Assembly: GCA_965242495.1 (NCBI GenBank)
Contig: OZ251446.1
Location: 620,001-684,000, forward strand
Length of the DNA: 64,000 nucleotides
Source: CBDESN01 sp965242495
GTDB lineage: Bacteria; Pseudomonadota; Alphaproteobacteria; MPNO01
Reading direction: 5' to 3'
Under the pieces are notes generated by a model. It did no database searches and was not told the DNA's origin. It saw nothing but the letters and a program-made list of their open reading frames with translations. The position numbers were made by a program, and so were the translations under genes. How positions within the stretch are numbered: the first letter of the stretch is position 1; every line of letters starts with the position of its first letter. This document shows positions 8,265 through 16,282 of the stretch, piece by piece.

Positions 8265-9044
8265 TTATTCGTCGATCTCCAGCACCAGCCCGTCATATGC
8301 GGGCTCCACACCGTCCGGCAGCAGCCCGGCGAGATGCGCATAATCCGTCTGATGATTCATATGCGTCAGCACCGCACGCCGCGGCCGCACGCGATCGATC
8401 CAGGCGAGCGTCCTGTCGAGATGCGCGTGGGTCGGATGCTCCGGCCCCACCCGCAGGCAATCGACGATCCAGAGCTCGATCCCCGCCAGCGTCTCGAACG
8501 CGGCCTCGTCCAACGCCACGACGTCGGTCGAATACGCGAACGGCCCCATACGGTATCCGGTCGAGCGCGTTCCGAAGCCGTGCTGTTGCGCGAACGGCGC
8601 GACCGCGTGACCGTCCACTGCGAACCGGCCGCAGACCTCGCGCGGACGAAGCACCGGCGGATAGAACGCATGCGCCGACGCGCCCCCGCGGTCGAACAGA
8701 TACGGGAACCGGCCTTCGATGGCGCGCAGCACGTCGGGTTCGGCGAATACGTCGATCTGCGCGCACGTCGCTCGATGGACCGCGCGCAGATCGTCGATGC
8801 CGTTGGTGTGGTCGGCATGGGCATGGGTGAACAGCACGGCATCGACGCGCCCGATGTCGGAATCGAGCAGCTGCGCCCGCAGATCCGGCGACGTATCGAC
8901 CAGAATGCGCGCATCGCCCCATTCGACGAACACCGACGGCCGCCGTCGCCGGTTCCTGGGATCGCCGGGGTCGCAATCGCCCCACCGATTGCCGATCATC
9001 GGCACGCCGTGCGAACCGCCGCACCCGAGAACGGTGATCTTCAT
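8265..9044 (-). CDS. MBL-fold metal-dependent hydrolase (PhnP-like)
   Basis: 259 residues. The metallo-beta-lactamase motif THAHADHTNGID supplies His74, His76, Asp78 and His79. A later STDVV and THMNHQTDYAH give further ligands. The N terminus (MKITVLGCGGSHGVPMIGNRWGDCDP) matches the PhnP/cyclic-phosphodiesterase group. Such enzymes cleave cyclic phosphodiesters or RNA-derived phosphates. It is last in the mltB-to-tatD operon and overlaps tatD by 4 nt, an arrangement seen in many alphaproteobacteria. A role in nucleic-acid clean-up together with TatD is inference. Confidence 0.87.
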   Translation of the reverse strand: MKITVLGCGGSHGVPMIGNRWGDCDPGDPRNRRRRPSVFVEWGDARILVDTSPDLRAQLLDSDIGRVDAVLFTHAHADHTNGIDDLRAVHRATCAQIDVFAEPDVLRAIEGRFPYLFDRGGASAHAFYPPVLRPREVCGRFAVDGHAVAPFAQQHGFGTRSTGYRMGPFAYSTDVVALDEAAFETLAGIELWIVDCLRVGPEHPTHAHLDRTLAWIDRVRPRRAVLTHMNHQTDYAHLAGLLPDGVEPAYDGLVLEIDE

Positions 9045-9832
9045 GCGTCGGCCGCCGCCGGAGCCGCCCGGGCGAACAGGCGAAAGAAGTTCCGCGTCGT
9101 CGCCTCGGCCAGGGCCGGCGGATCGAGCTGCCTGAACGCGGCCAGCGCCGCCGCCGTATGGACGACGCGGGCCGGCTCGTTTCGCTTGCCGCGCTCGGGA
9201 ACCGGCGCGAGATAGGGCGAATCGGTCTCGACCAGCAAGCGGTCGAGCGGCGCCGCGCGCGCGATGTCGCGCAGTCGGTCGGCCTTCTTGAACGTCACGA
9301 TGCCGGAGAACGACAAATAGAGCCCCATCTCCAGCGCCGCCGTCGCGAGCTCCGGGCCGGCGGAAAAGCAATGCATCACGCCGGCGAACGAACCCGACTG
9401 CATCTCCTCGCCGAGTATGCAGGCGATCTCCTCGTCGGCGTCGCGGGCATGGACGATCAGCGGCAACCCCGTCCGCCGCGCCGCATCGATGTGGTTGCGG
9501 AAGCTTCGCCGCTGCGCGTCCGGCGAACTGCGCCGGTAATGGTAATCGAGCCCGGTCTCGCCGATTCCGACCACCCTGGGCGATGCCGCGAGTTCGATCA
9601 GCCGGTCCGGCGAAGCGACGCCCTCCTCGTTCGCATGGTGCGGATGCACGCCCACCGAGCAGTAGACCGCCGGATGTCGGGCGGCGATGGCGTGCACGCC
9701 GGCGAATCCGGTCAGCCGGGTGCAGATCGTGACCATGGCCCCGACCCCGGCCGCTAGAGCTCGCTCGATTACGGCCTCGCGGTCGTCGTCGAAACTGTCG
9801 AAGTCGAGATGGCAGTGGCTGTCGACAAGCAT
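9041..9832 (-). CDS. tatD: TatD family metal-dependent DNase
   Basis: 263 residues forming a TIM-barrel amidohydrolase. Ligands are visible in MLVDSHCHLDF, GIGETGLDYHY, LIVHARDAD, VMHCFSAG and ETDSPYLAP. TatD enzymes are 3'-5' exonucleases acting on DNA damage products or D-aminoacyl-tRNA. The start shares one base with the metG stop (TGATG). It lies between metG and the MBL hydrolase, as is usual for the class. Confidence 0.92.
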   Translation of the reverse strand: MLVDSHCHLDFDSFDDDREAVIERALAAGVGAMVTICTRLTGFAGVHAIAARHPAVYCSVGVHPHHANEEGVASPDRLIELAASPRVVGIGETGLDYHYRRSSPDAQRRSFRNHIDAARRTGLPLIVHARDADEEIACILGEEMQSGSFAGVMHCFSAGPELATAALEMGLYLSFSGIVTFKKADRLRDIARAAPLDRLLVETDSPYLAPVPERGKRNEPARVVHTAAALAAFRQLDPPALAEATTRNFFRLFARAAPAAADA

Positions 9833-11403
9833 CAACCGTCGGACCCGGACGCCCGTCCGGCCTCTTCGACATGGCGCGGAAACAGTCCTTTCGGTGTCGG
9901 GATCTTCGTCCCGGCGCGGATTTCGTGGCCGTTTCCGAACCGGTCGAGGCGGCGCGCGCCGGAAGGCTGCGCGAGCTGGTCGAGGATGCGTCCCGCCGAA
10001 TCGGGCATGAAGGGTTGCAGGAGGATACCCACGCAGCGGATCGTCTCGGCCAGAACGTAGAGCACCGTTCCCGTCCGCCGGAGGTCCGTCCGGGCCAGCT
10101 TCCACGGCGCCTGACGATCGACATAGACGTTCGCCGCCCGCACGACCGCCCAGATCGTGTCCAGCGCCTCATGGAAGCGCTGCGCCGTCATCCGTTCGCG
10201 AAGCTGCGGCAGCATTGCATTCGCCCGCGCGCGCATCTCGTCGTCGTCGGGCGACAGCGCCGCCGGTCCGGGCACCGCCCCGTCGCAATAGCGGTGGATC
10301 ATCGATAGCGCCCGCTGCACCAAGTTGCCGAGATCGTTGGCCAGGTCGTCGTTGACGCGATTGACGATGGCGCGGTGCGAGAAGTCGCCGTCGTTGCCGA
10401 ACGGCACTTCACGCAGCAGGAAGTAGCGCAGCTGGTCGAGCCCGTAGCGATCCACGATTTCGAACGGGTCGATGATGTTGCCGAGCGATTTGGAGATTTT
10501 CTGCCCTTCGTTGGTCCACCAGCCATGCGCGAAGACGCGGCGCGGCGGCGCGATGCCCGCGCCCATCAGAAAAGCCGGCCAATAGACCGCGTGAAACCGT
10601 AGAATGTCTTTCCCCACCATATGAAGAGCTGCCGGCCAATACCTTGATAGCATGTCCGGATCCTGATCCGGGTAACCGACCGCGGTCAGATAGTTGGTAA
10701 GCGCGTCGAGCCAGACATACATGATATGATCGGGGTCATCCGGGACCGGAACCCCCCATCGGAAGCTGGTCCGCGAGATCGACAGGTCTTGCAGCCCGCC
10801 GGCGACGAAGCTGGCGACCTCGTTGCGCCGGCTGCGCGGGGCGACGGCGTCGGGGTTGTCGGCGTAGAACGCCGTCAGCCTGTCTCCCCATCGCGACAGG
10901 TCGAAGAAATAGCTGGGCTCCTCCACCCATTCGACCTCCGCCCCCGAGGGGCCGACCTTCTTGCCGCCGGGACCTTCGCTGACCTCGTTCTCGGTGTAGA
11001 AGGCCTCGTCCCGGACCGCGTACCAGCCGGCATAAGTGCCGAGATAGATATGGCCGGCGTCGCGGAGCGCGCGCCAGATCGCCTGCGACGCCCGGATGTG
11101 GCGCGGCTCGGTGGTGCGAATGAACTGATCGTTGCTGATATTCATCGCCGCGGCGAGCCGACGGAAATTCCCCGACACTTCGTCGGTGAACGCCTGAGTC
11201 GCCATGCCGGCCTGGTTGGCCGCCTTCTCGACCTTCTGGCCATGTTCGTCGGTTCCGGTGAGGAAATGGACGTCGAACCCGTCGAGCCGCAGGAACCGCG
11301 CCAGCACGTCGCAGGACAGCGTGGTGTAGGCGTGACCGATATGAGGCAGATCGTTCACGTAATAGATCGGCGTCGTCAGGTAATAGGTGTTTGGCCCGGC
11401 CAT
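9832..11403 (-). CDS. metG: Methionyl-tRNA synthetase
   Basis: 523 residues, the short form. It has the class I signatures HIGH (DLPHIGHAYTT) and KMSKS (as KISKSLGN), with GTDEHGQK near residue 50 of the catalytic domain. The connective region (GWYAVRDEAFYTENE) has no cysteine knuckle, so this is the zinc-less type. No C-terminal tRNA-binding (EMAP-like) domain is present. The ATG at 11403 is chosen because the catalytic fold starts there (TYYLTTPIYYVND). It is followed directly by tatD. Confidence 0.95.
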   Translation of the reverse strand: MAGPNTYYLTTPIYYVNDLPHIGHAYTTLSCDVLARFLRLDGFDVHFLTGTDEHGQKVEKAANQAGMATQAFTDEVSGNFRRLAAAMNISNDQFIRTTEPRHIRASQAIWRALRDAGHIYLGTYAGWYAVRDEAFYTENEVSEGPGGKKVGPSGAEVEWVEEPSYFFDLSRWGDRLTAFYADNPDAVAPRSRRNEVASFVAGGLQDLSISRTSFRWGVPVPDDPDHIMYVWLDALTNYLTAVGYPDQDPDMLSRYWPAALHMVGKDILRFHAVYWPAFLMGAGIAPPRRVFAHGWWTNEGQKISKSLGNIIDPFEIVDRYGLDQLRYFLLREVPFGNDGDFSHRAIVNRVNDDLANDLGNLVQRALSMIHRYCDGAVPGPAALSPDDDEMRARANAMLPQLRERMTAQRFHEALDTIWAVVRAANVYVDRQAPWKLARTDLRRTGTVLYVLAETIRCVGILLQPFMPDSAGRILDQLAQPSGARRLDRFGNGHEIRAGTKIPTPKGLFPRHVEEAGRASGSDG

Positions 11404-11447
11404 TCGCGGACTCCGGCGGTCGAAGGCGCGCCTCGCGCTCGACTCTT

Positions 11448-12512
11448 CTACGCCTGCCCGGCGCTCTGCACGGCGTGAAAGATATTCAGGACGGTCTGCT
11501 TGCGATCCAGGTTCAGGCCCTCCGCCTGGCCGAGCAGGCGCGTGACCTTGTCCCATAGCTCGATCCGTCGTTCAACCCCGGCGGGACTGGAGAGCCGCCG
11601 GGCTTCGCCCCCCTCGCCCGTCGGCGGCCCGCCGCCGACCCCCGTCCGGATCGCCTGCGCGAGCCGCCGGGTCAGCAGTTCGGTCGCCGTGCGATAGGCG
11701 GCCTCGGCGTCGACGCCGGACAGCCGGTCGGCGAAGCGGTGCAGCTCCGGAAGGTCGAGTTTGGGCAGCCCGTCAAGAAGATTCGCCAATGCGCGGTCGA
11801 GCGCGAGCCCGTCGTTACGCGCGAGCCGTAAGGCGCGGCCGACGCTGCCTTCGCTCATCCGCGCCAGCGTCGCCGCGTCCGAATCGTCGAGCTCGGGCGC
11901 GTGGCGGCGGAGCAGCCGGGCGACATCGCCCGCCGCGAGCGCGCCGAGCGTCAACCGGCGGCAGCGCGACCGGACCGTCGCCGGCAGCCGCCCCGGCGCG
12001 TGGCTCACCAGTAGCAGCAGGCTTCGTCCGGGGGGTTCTTCGAGTAGCTTGAGCAGGGCGTTGGCGGCGTTCGCGTTCATGTCGTCGGCCGTATCCACCA
12101 CCAGCACGCGCCAGCCCCCCTCTCCTGCGGTCAGTCGAAGAAACCCGCCGGCGGCGCGGACGTCCTCGACCACGATCACCGACCGGCGTCGTCTGGCGGC
12201 GCGGTCGATACCCCGTTCGAGCGTCATCAGGTCGCTATGCCCGCCGGAGGCGACGCGGCGGAAGACCGGATGGTCCGGGGCGAGATACATGCCGTCGCCG
12301 CCGCTTCCGGCGCCCTCCGCGGCCAAGGCGAAGCGGGCGAAGCGAAACGCGAACGTCGCCTTGCCGATCCCCGGCGGGCCCGCGATCAGCCATCCATGGG
12401 GCATGCGACCCGCGCGCCAAGCCTCGAGCACCCGTCGTTCGGCGGCGTCATGGCCGACAAGGTCGGGCGTCGAGCGCGGCGACGGCCAGGGATCCGGTTC
12501 CGCGTCGGTCAC
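11448..12512 (-). CDS. holB: DNA polymerase III subunit delta'
   Basis: 354 residues. An AAA+ clamp-loader fold with P-loop GPPGIGKATFAFR, LLKLLEEPP (sensor region) and SRCRRLTLGAL. The delta' subunit is part of the clamp loader that places the beta clamp on DNA. The start is GTG 12512, overlapping the tmk stop by 4 nt (GTGA). The tmk-holB pairing is near universal in proteobacteria. The C-terminal half is poorly conserved, as usual. Confidence 0.92.
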   Translation of the reverse strand: MTDAEPDPWPSPRSTPDLVGHDAAERRVLEAWRAGRMPHGWLIAGPPGIGKATFAFRFARFALAAEGAGSGGDGMYLAPDHPVFRRVASGGHSDLMTLERGIDRAARRRRSVIVVEDVRAAGGFLRLTAGEGGWRVLVVDTADDMNANAANALLKLLEEPPGRSLLLLVSHAPGRLPATVRSRCRRLTLGALAAGDVARLLRRHAPELDDSDAATLARMSEGSVGRALRLARNDGLALDRALANLLDGLPKLDLPELHRFADRLSGVDAEAAYRTATELLTRRLAQAIRTGVGGGPPTGEGGEARRLSSPAGVERRIELWDKVTRLLGQAEGLNLDRKQTVLNIFHAVQSAGQA

Positions 12513-13144
12513 GGGCGCCCGACCCCCAGCCGCTCCTTCACCGCGGCGCGGACGGCGTCGGATACGTCTTCGATCGAGCCTCGCGCGTCGATGACGACGC
12601 AGCGTTCGGGCTCGCGTTCGGCGATGGCGAGAAACCCCTCGCGAATCCGGCGATGGCATTCCGCGTCCATCCGCTCGTAGCGGTTCTCGTCGTCGCGCCG
12701 CTCGCCGATGCGGGCGAGGCCGAGCGCCGCCGGCAGATCGAGCAGCAGCGTGAGATCGGGACGAAAATCGCCGATCGCCAGCGCATGGAGGCCGGCCACG
12801 GTCTCGCGCTCGATTCCCAGCCCATAGCTCTGATAGGCCATCGTCGAGTCGGCGAAACGGTCCGAGACCACCCACTCGCCCCGGTCGAGAGCCGGACGGA
12901 CGGTCCTGGCCAGATGATCGCGTCGCGCGGCGACGTGGAGCAGGGTCTCGGTGAGCGCGTCCCAACGTTCGGGATCGCCCTCCACCAGGAGCCGACGAAT
13001 GTCGTTCGCGCCGGGGGCGCCGCCGGGCTCCCGCGTGACCGTCACGACCAGCCCGGCCGCGCGCAGCATCGCCGCAAGAGGCCGGATCTGCGTCGATTTC
13101 CCTGCCCCGTCGATGCCCTCGACGGTGATCAACCTGCCGCCCAA
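12509..13144 (-). CDS. tmk: Thymidylate kinase
   Basis: 211 residues. P-loop GIDGAGKST, dTMP-binding DRFADSTMAYQ and a LID region ERRDDENRYE. It phosphorylates dTMP to dTDP. The frame opens with TTG at 13144, 7 nt after the dacA stop, and no ATG lies upstream in frame. A second TTG four codons in (before ITVEGIDG) is the alternative. It sits in the order dacA-tmk-holB-metG. Confidence 0.93.
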   Translation of the reverse strand: MGGRLITVEGIDGAGKSTQIRPLAAMLRAAGLVVTVTREPGGAPGANDIRRLLVEGDPERWDALTETLLHVAARRDHLARTVRPALDRGEWVVSDRFADSTMAYQSYGLGIERETVAGLHALAIGDFRPDLTLLLDLPAALGLARIGERRDDENRYERMDAECHRRIREGFLAIAEREPERCVVIDARGSIEDVSDAVRAAVKERLGVGRP

Positions 13145-13151
13145 CCGCCCG

Positions 13152-14297
13152 TCATCCCGAAGCGCCCCACAGCATATGGCGGACAGCGGCGCCGATCCGG
13201 CCGAACAGGCGCAGCCGGCTCACGTCGGCGCCCGCATACAGGGGGACGTCGATAGCCGGCAGACCGGGCGCCGTCACCACCAGCCGGGCGAACGAATCGC
13301 CTTTGGCGATCGGCGCCGGAACCGGCCCGGTATAGACCAGCTTGGCCTTCATCCCGCGGCGCGCTTTCTTGGTGAGGGTAACCGCGAGGTCGCGGCCGAT
13401 GGTCAATGGAACCCGCGAGGCGGCGCCCAGCCATACGTCGGCGGCCTCCACCGTGGCCCCCTTCTCGAACAGGAGGTAGTTGTCGAAGGATCGAAATGCC
13501 CACTCGACCAGCCGCAGCGCCTCGGCCGCGCGTCGCCTGGCGCTCTTCATCCCCTGGAGCACGACGACGATCCGGCGGCCGTCGCGCAATGCCGAGGCGG
13601 CCAACCCGTAACCGGACGCCGCGGTGTAGCCGGTCTTCAGCCCGTCGGCGCCGACGTCGCGGTAGAGGAGCGGATTGCGGTTCGGCTGTTTGATATCACC
13701 GTAGGTGAAGCTCTTCTCGGCGAAGTACCGGTACAGGTCGGGGAAGTCCTCGATCAGGCGTTGCGACAGGATGGCCACGTCCCTGGCGCTCATGACGTGC
13801 CGCGGGTCGGGCCAACCGGTCGCGTTACGGAAATGGCTCTGCGACAGCCCCATCTCTCCGGCCCGCCGGTTCATCTCCTCGGCGAACCGCTCCTCGCTGC
13901 CCGAGAGTCCTTCGGCGACGACGATGCAGGCGTCGTTGCCCGATTGCACGATGATGCCGCGCAACAGGTCTTCGACGCGGACGCGCGTATCGACCTGCAC
14001 GAACATCTTGGAGCCGCCTTTCCGCCAAGCCTTCTTGCTGACGAGGAATTCGTCGTCGAGGCTGAGCCGCCCCGCGGCGAGCTGTTCGAAGACCAGGTAG
14101 ACCGTCATCAGCTTGCTCAATGACGCCGGCGGCACCGGGGCGTCGGCGTCCTTCTCCAGCAGCACCGTTCCCGTGCCGGCGTCGATCACGAAGGCGTGCT
14201 TGGCGACGGTCTCCATCGCCGCCGCGTCGGCCGCGGCCAACCATGCGGCCAGCCACGCTGCGGCGAGGCCGCAGCGCGCGCGCCGGTCAAGGCGCAT
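13152..14297 (-). CDS. dacA: D-alanyl-D-alanine carboxypeptidase (DacA/PBP5-like)
   Basis: 381 residues. A signal peptide (about 1-27, alanine-rich) is followed by a peptidase S11 domain with all three catalytic motifs: SLSK (Ser59, Lys62), SGN (119-121) and KTG (221-223). A C-terminal beta-sandwich PBP5_C domain follows (about 285-375). It trims the terminal D-Ala from peptidoglycan pentapeptides in the periplasm. It overlaps rlpA by 11 nt, forming a cell-wall block with rlpA and mltB. Confidence 0.94.
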   Translation of the reverse strand: MRLDRRARCGLAAAWLAAWLAAADAAAMETVAKHAFVIDAGTGTVLLEKDADAPVPPASLSKLMTVYLVFEQLAAGRLSLDDEFLVSKKAWRKGGSKMFVQVDTRVRVEDLLRGIIVQSGNDACIVVAEGLSGSEERFAEEMNRRAGEMGLSQSHFRNATGWPDPRHVMSARDVAILSQRLIEDFPDLYRYFAEKSFTYGDIKQPNRNPLLYRDVGADGLKTGYTAASGYGLAASALRDGRRIVVVLQGMKSARRRAAEALRLVEWAFRSFDNYLLFEKGATVEAADVWLGAASRVPLTIGRDLAVTLTKKARRGMKAKLVYTGPVPAPIAKGDSFARLVVTAPGLPAIDVPLYAGADVSRLRLFGRIGAAVRHMLWGASG

Positions 14298-15198
14298 CGC
14301 CGCCCCCCGGCCGATCCACCACCAGCCGGGCGCGCGGATAGCCGTCCCCGGCGACCAGGGCGAGGGCGCGGTCGGCGAGCGCCAGATCCTGGAAGGGGCC
14401 GATCATGACGCGGAAGAACCGTTGGTTGCCGACCCGCGCCGGCACGACGCGCGCCGTCCCATGGCGGGCGAGCCGGGTCCGCAGATGCGCTGCGCGGTTC
14501 CGATCGACGAAGGAGCCGGCCTGGACGTAGAGCGCGTTCGGCCGAACCGGCTCCGCCCGTCCCGCCTGCCGTATCGCGGGCGCCGACGCGGAAGCCTCCG
14601 CGAGCCGCGGAAGCGGCTTACCGCCGGCGGCGAGGGAGGCGAAACGGCGGCTTTCGTCGGCGAGGATCTCGACCCTGACGCGGGCGGTGCCCTTGTATCG
14701 GAAACCGAGCAGCTGCGCTCCCCGCCGGGAGACGTCGATGATCCTGCCGCGCACGAACGGGCCGCGGTCGTTGATGCGGAGGTCGATCGCGCGGCCGTTC
14801 TCCAGGTTGGTGACGCGCACGATGCTCGGCATCGGCAGCGTCTTATGCGCGGCGGTGAGCGCGTTCATGTCGTAGATTTCGCCGTTCGCCGTCGGTTTGC
14901 CGTGGAATTTCGAGCCGTACCAGGAGGCGATGCCCGTCTTGGCGTAGCCGTAATCGACGGCCGGATAGTAATAGACGCCGTCCACCCGATAAGGCTTGCC
15001 GACCTTGTAGCCGCTCTGACCCGCCGCGGGGCCGGGTCGGGCCGCCGCGCCCTCGCCCGCCGAATACACCGGTTTGGGTCCGCCGCCGCCGCACGCGCCG
15101 GCGGCGAGGCTCGCCCCGAGGAGCGCCGCGGCGCAGCGCGCCCGTCTCGCCTGCCTCGCGAATCCGCTCTGCCCGTCGGCTCGCCGCGCGTCAGCCAT
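14287..15198 (-). CDS. rlpA: Septal ring lytic transglycosylase RlpA family lipoprotein with SPOR domain
   Basis: 303 residues. The N-terminal hydrophobic segment ends in a plausible lipobox (AAGAC, Cys about 36), so the protein is probably an outer-membrane lipoprotein. The double-psi beta-barrel RlpA domain (GIASWYGSKFHGKPTANGEIYDMNALTAAHKTLP and LRINDRGPFVRGRIIDVS) is central. A C-terminal SPOR domain (about 225-300, LYVQAGSFVDRNRA) binds denuded glycan at the septum. It overlaps mltB upstream and dacA downstream. Confidence 0.92.
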   Translation of the reverse strand: MADARRADGQSGFARQARRARCAAALLGASLAAGACGGGGPKPVYSAGEGAAARPGPAAGQSGYKVGKPYRVDGVYYYPAVDYGYAKTGIASWYGSKFHGKPTANGEIYDMNALTAAHKTLPMPSIVRVTNLENGRAIDLRINDRGPFVRGRIIDVSRRGAQLLGFRYKGTARVRVEILADESRRFASLAAGGKPLPRLAEASASAPAIRQAGRAEPVRPNALYVQAGSFVDRNRAAHLRTRLARHGTARVVPARVGNQRFFRVMIGPFQDLALADRALALVAGDGYPRARLVVDRPGGGDAP

Positions 15199-16180
15199 CG
15201 GTCATCCGGTCGGCGAGGCGGCCCACCGCCACGGCGAAGAAATGGGCCCGGTTCCATTTCAGGATCGCCCGGTAGTTCCGATAGGCGAAATAGGCCGGAC
15301 CGTCCTCGCCGCCGGGCAGGACGATCGAAGCCTCGAGATCGCGCCGCGGCAATGCGGTCCCGTCCGCGCGCCGCACCCCCAGGGCCTGCCACGCGGACAG
15401 GCGTTTCCGCACCCCGAGGCCGATCAGCGACGCATCGAGTCCCTGTGGGAGCCGGATCTCGCGTCCCCAGGTCTGGTCGCCCCGCCATCCTGCGTTGCGC
15501 AGATAATTCGCCGTCGATGCGAACACGTCGGCCCGGCTGGTCCAGATGTTCCGCCGTCCGTCGCCGTCGTGGTCCACCGCATGGGCGAGAAAGGAGGACG
15601 GCATGAACTGGTTCTGCCCCATGGCCCCGGCCCAGGATCCGGTCATCGCCTTCGCCGCGATATGACCCTGGTCGACGATCGTCAGCGCGTTGAACAACTC
15701 CTTGCGGAAATAGGCCGACCGGCGGCCGTCGAAGGCCAGCGTGGCGACGGCGCGGATGACCGGAAACGCGCCCGTCAAGCGGCCGAAATCGCTCTCGATG
15801 CCCCACAGGGCGACGATGAAGCGAGGTTGCACGCTGTATCTGGCCGCGACCTCGCCGAGCAGCGCACGATGCTCGGCGAGCCTCGCGCGGGCCTTCCCGA
15901 CCCGTTGGGGCGAGACGACGCGGCGCAGATACGCATCGAGCGTCATGGTGAACTCGGGCTGCTTGCGGTCGAGCTCGACGACGCGCGGCAACGGCGTGAG
16001 GCCAGTCAGCGTGGACTCGATGGTCGCCGCCTTGAAACCCCGCGCCGCGGCTTCGCGCTTCACGCCGTCAAGCCAGGAGGCGAAGCCCGCCTCCGCCCGC
16101 GCCGCGGCCGGCGGCGTCAACGCGACCGCCGCGCCGATGAGCGCGAGCCGTCCGATTTTTGCGATGAGCGGCGCAGGCAT
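15191..16180 (-). CDS. mltB: Lytic murein transglycosylase, MltB family (GH103)
   Basis: 329 residues from the ATG at 16180. That start is preferred over one 17 codons upstream because it puts the signal peptide (LIAKIGRLALIGAAVALTPPAAARAEA) at the N terminus. The SLT_2 catalytic glutamate is in FIVALWGIESDFG. The motif MGQNQFMPSSFL and the D-rich region DHDGDGRRNIW are typical of the family. It cleaves peptidoglycan glycan strands to 1,6-anhydro products. It is first of the mltB-rlpA-dacA-tmk-holB-metG-tatD run. The restriction-modification genes lie immediately upstream on the same strand. Confidence 0.92.
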   Translation of the reverse strand: MPAPLIAKIGRLALIGAAVALTPPAAARAEAGFASWLDGVKREAAARGFKAATIESTLTGLTPLPRVVELDRKQPEFTMTLDAYLRRVVSPQRVGKARARLAEHRALLGEVAARYSVQPRFIVALWGIESDFGRLTGAFPVIRAVATLAFDGRRSAYFRKELFNALTIVDQGHIAAKAMTGSWAGAMGQNQFMPSSFLAHAVDHDGDGRRNIWTSRADVFASTANYLRNAGWRGDQTWGREIRLPQGLDASLIGLGVRKRLSAWQALGVRRADGTALPRRDLEASIVLPGGEDGPAYFAYRNYRAILKWNRAHFFAVAVGRLADRMTDG

Positions 16181-16282
16181 CCTCGTCCCCTGCCCTGCCC
16201 GGCTGGTCCGATCTTCGGCCTTAAGTGCCACAGGGCGGCCGATTCGGGCAATGGCGGCGCTGCGCCGGCTCCAAGAGGGGAG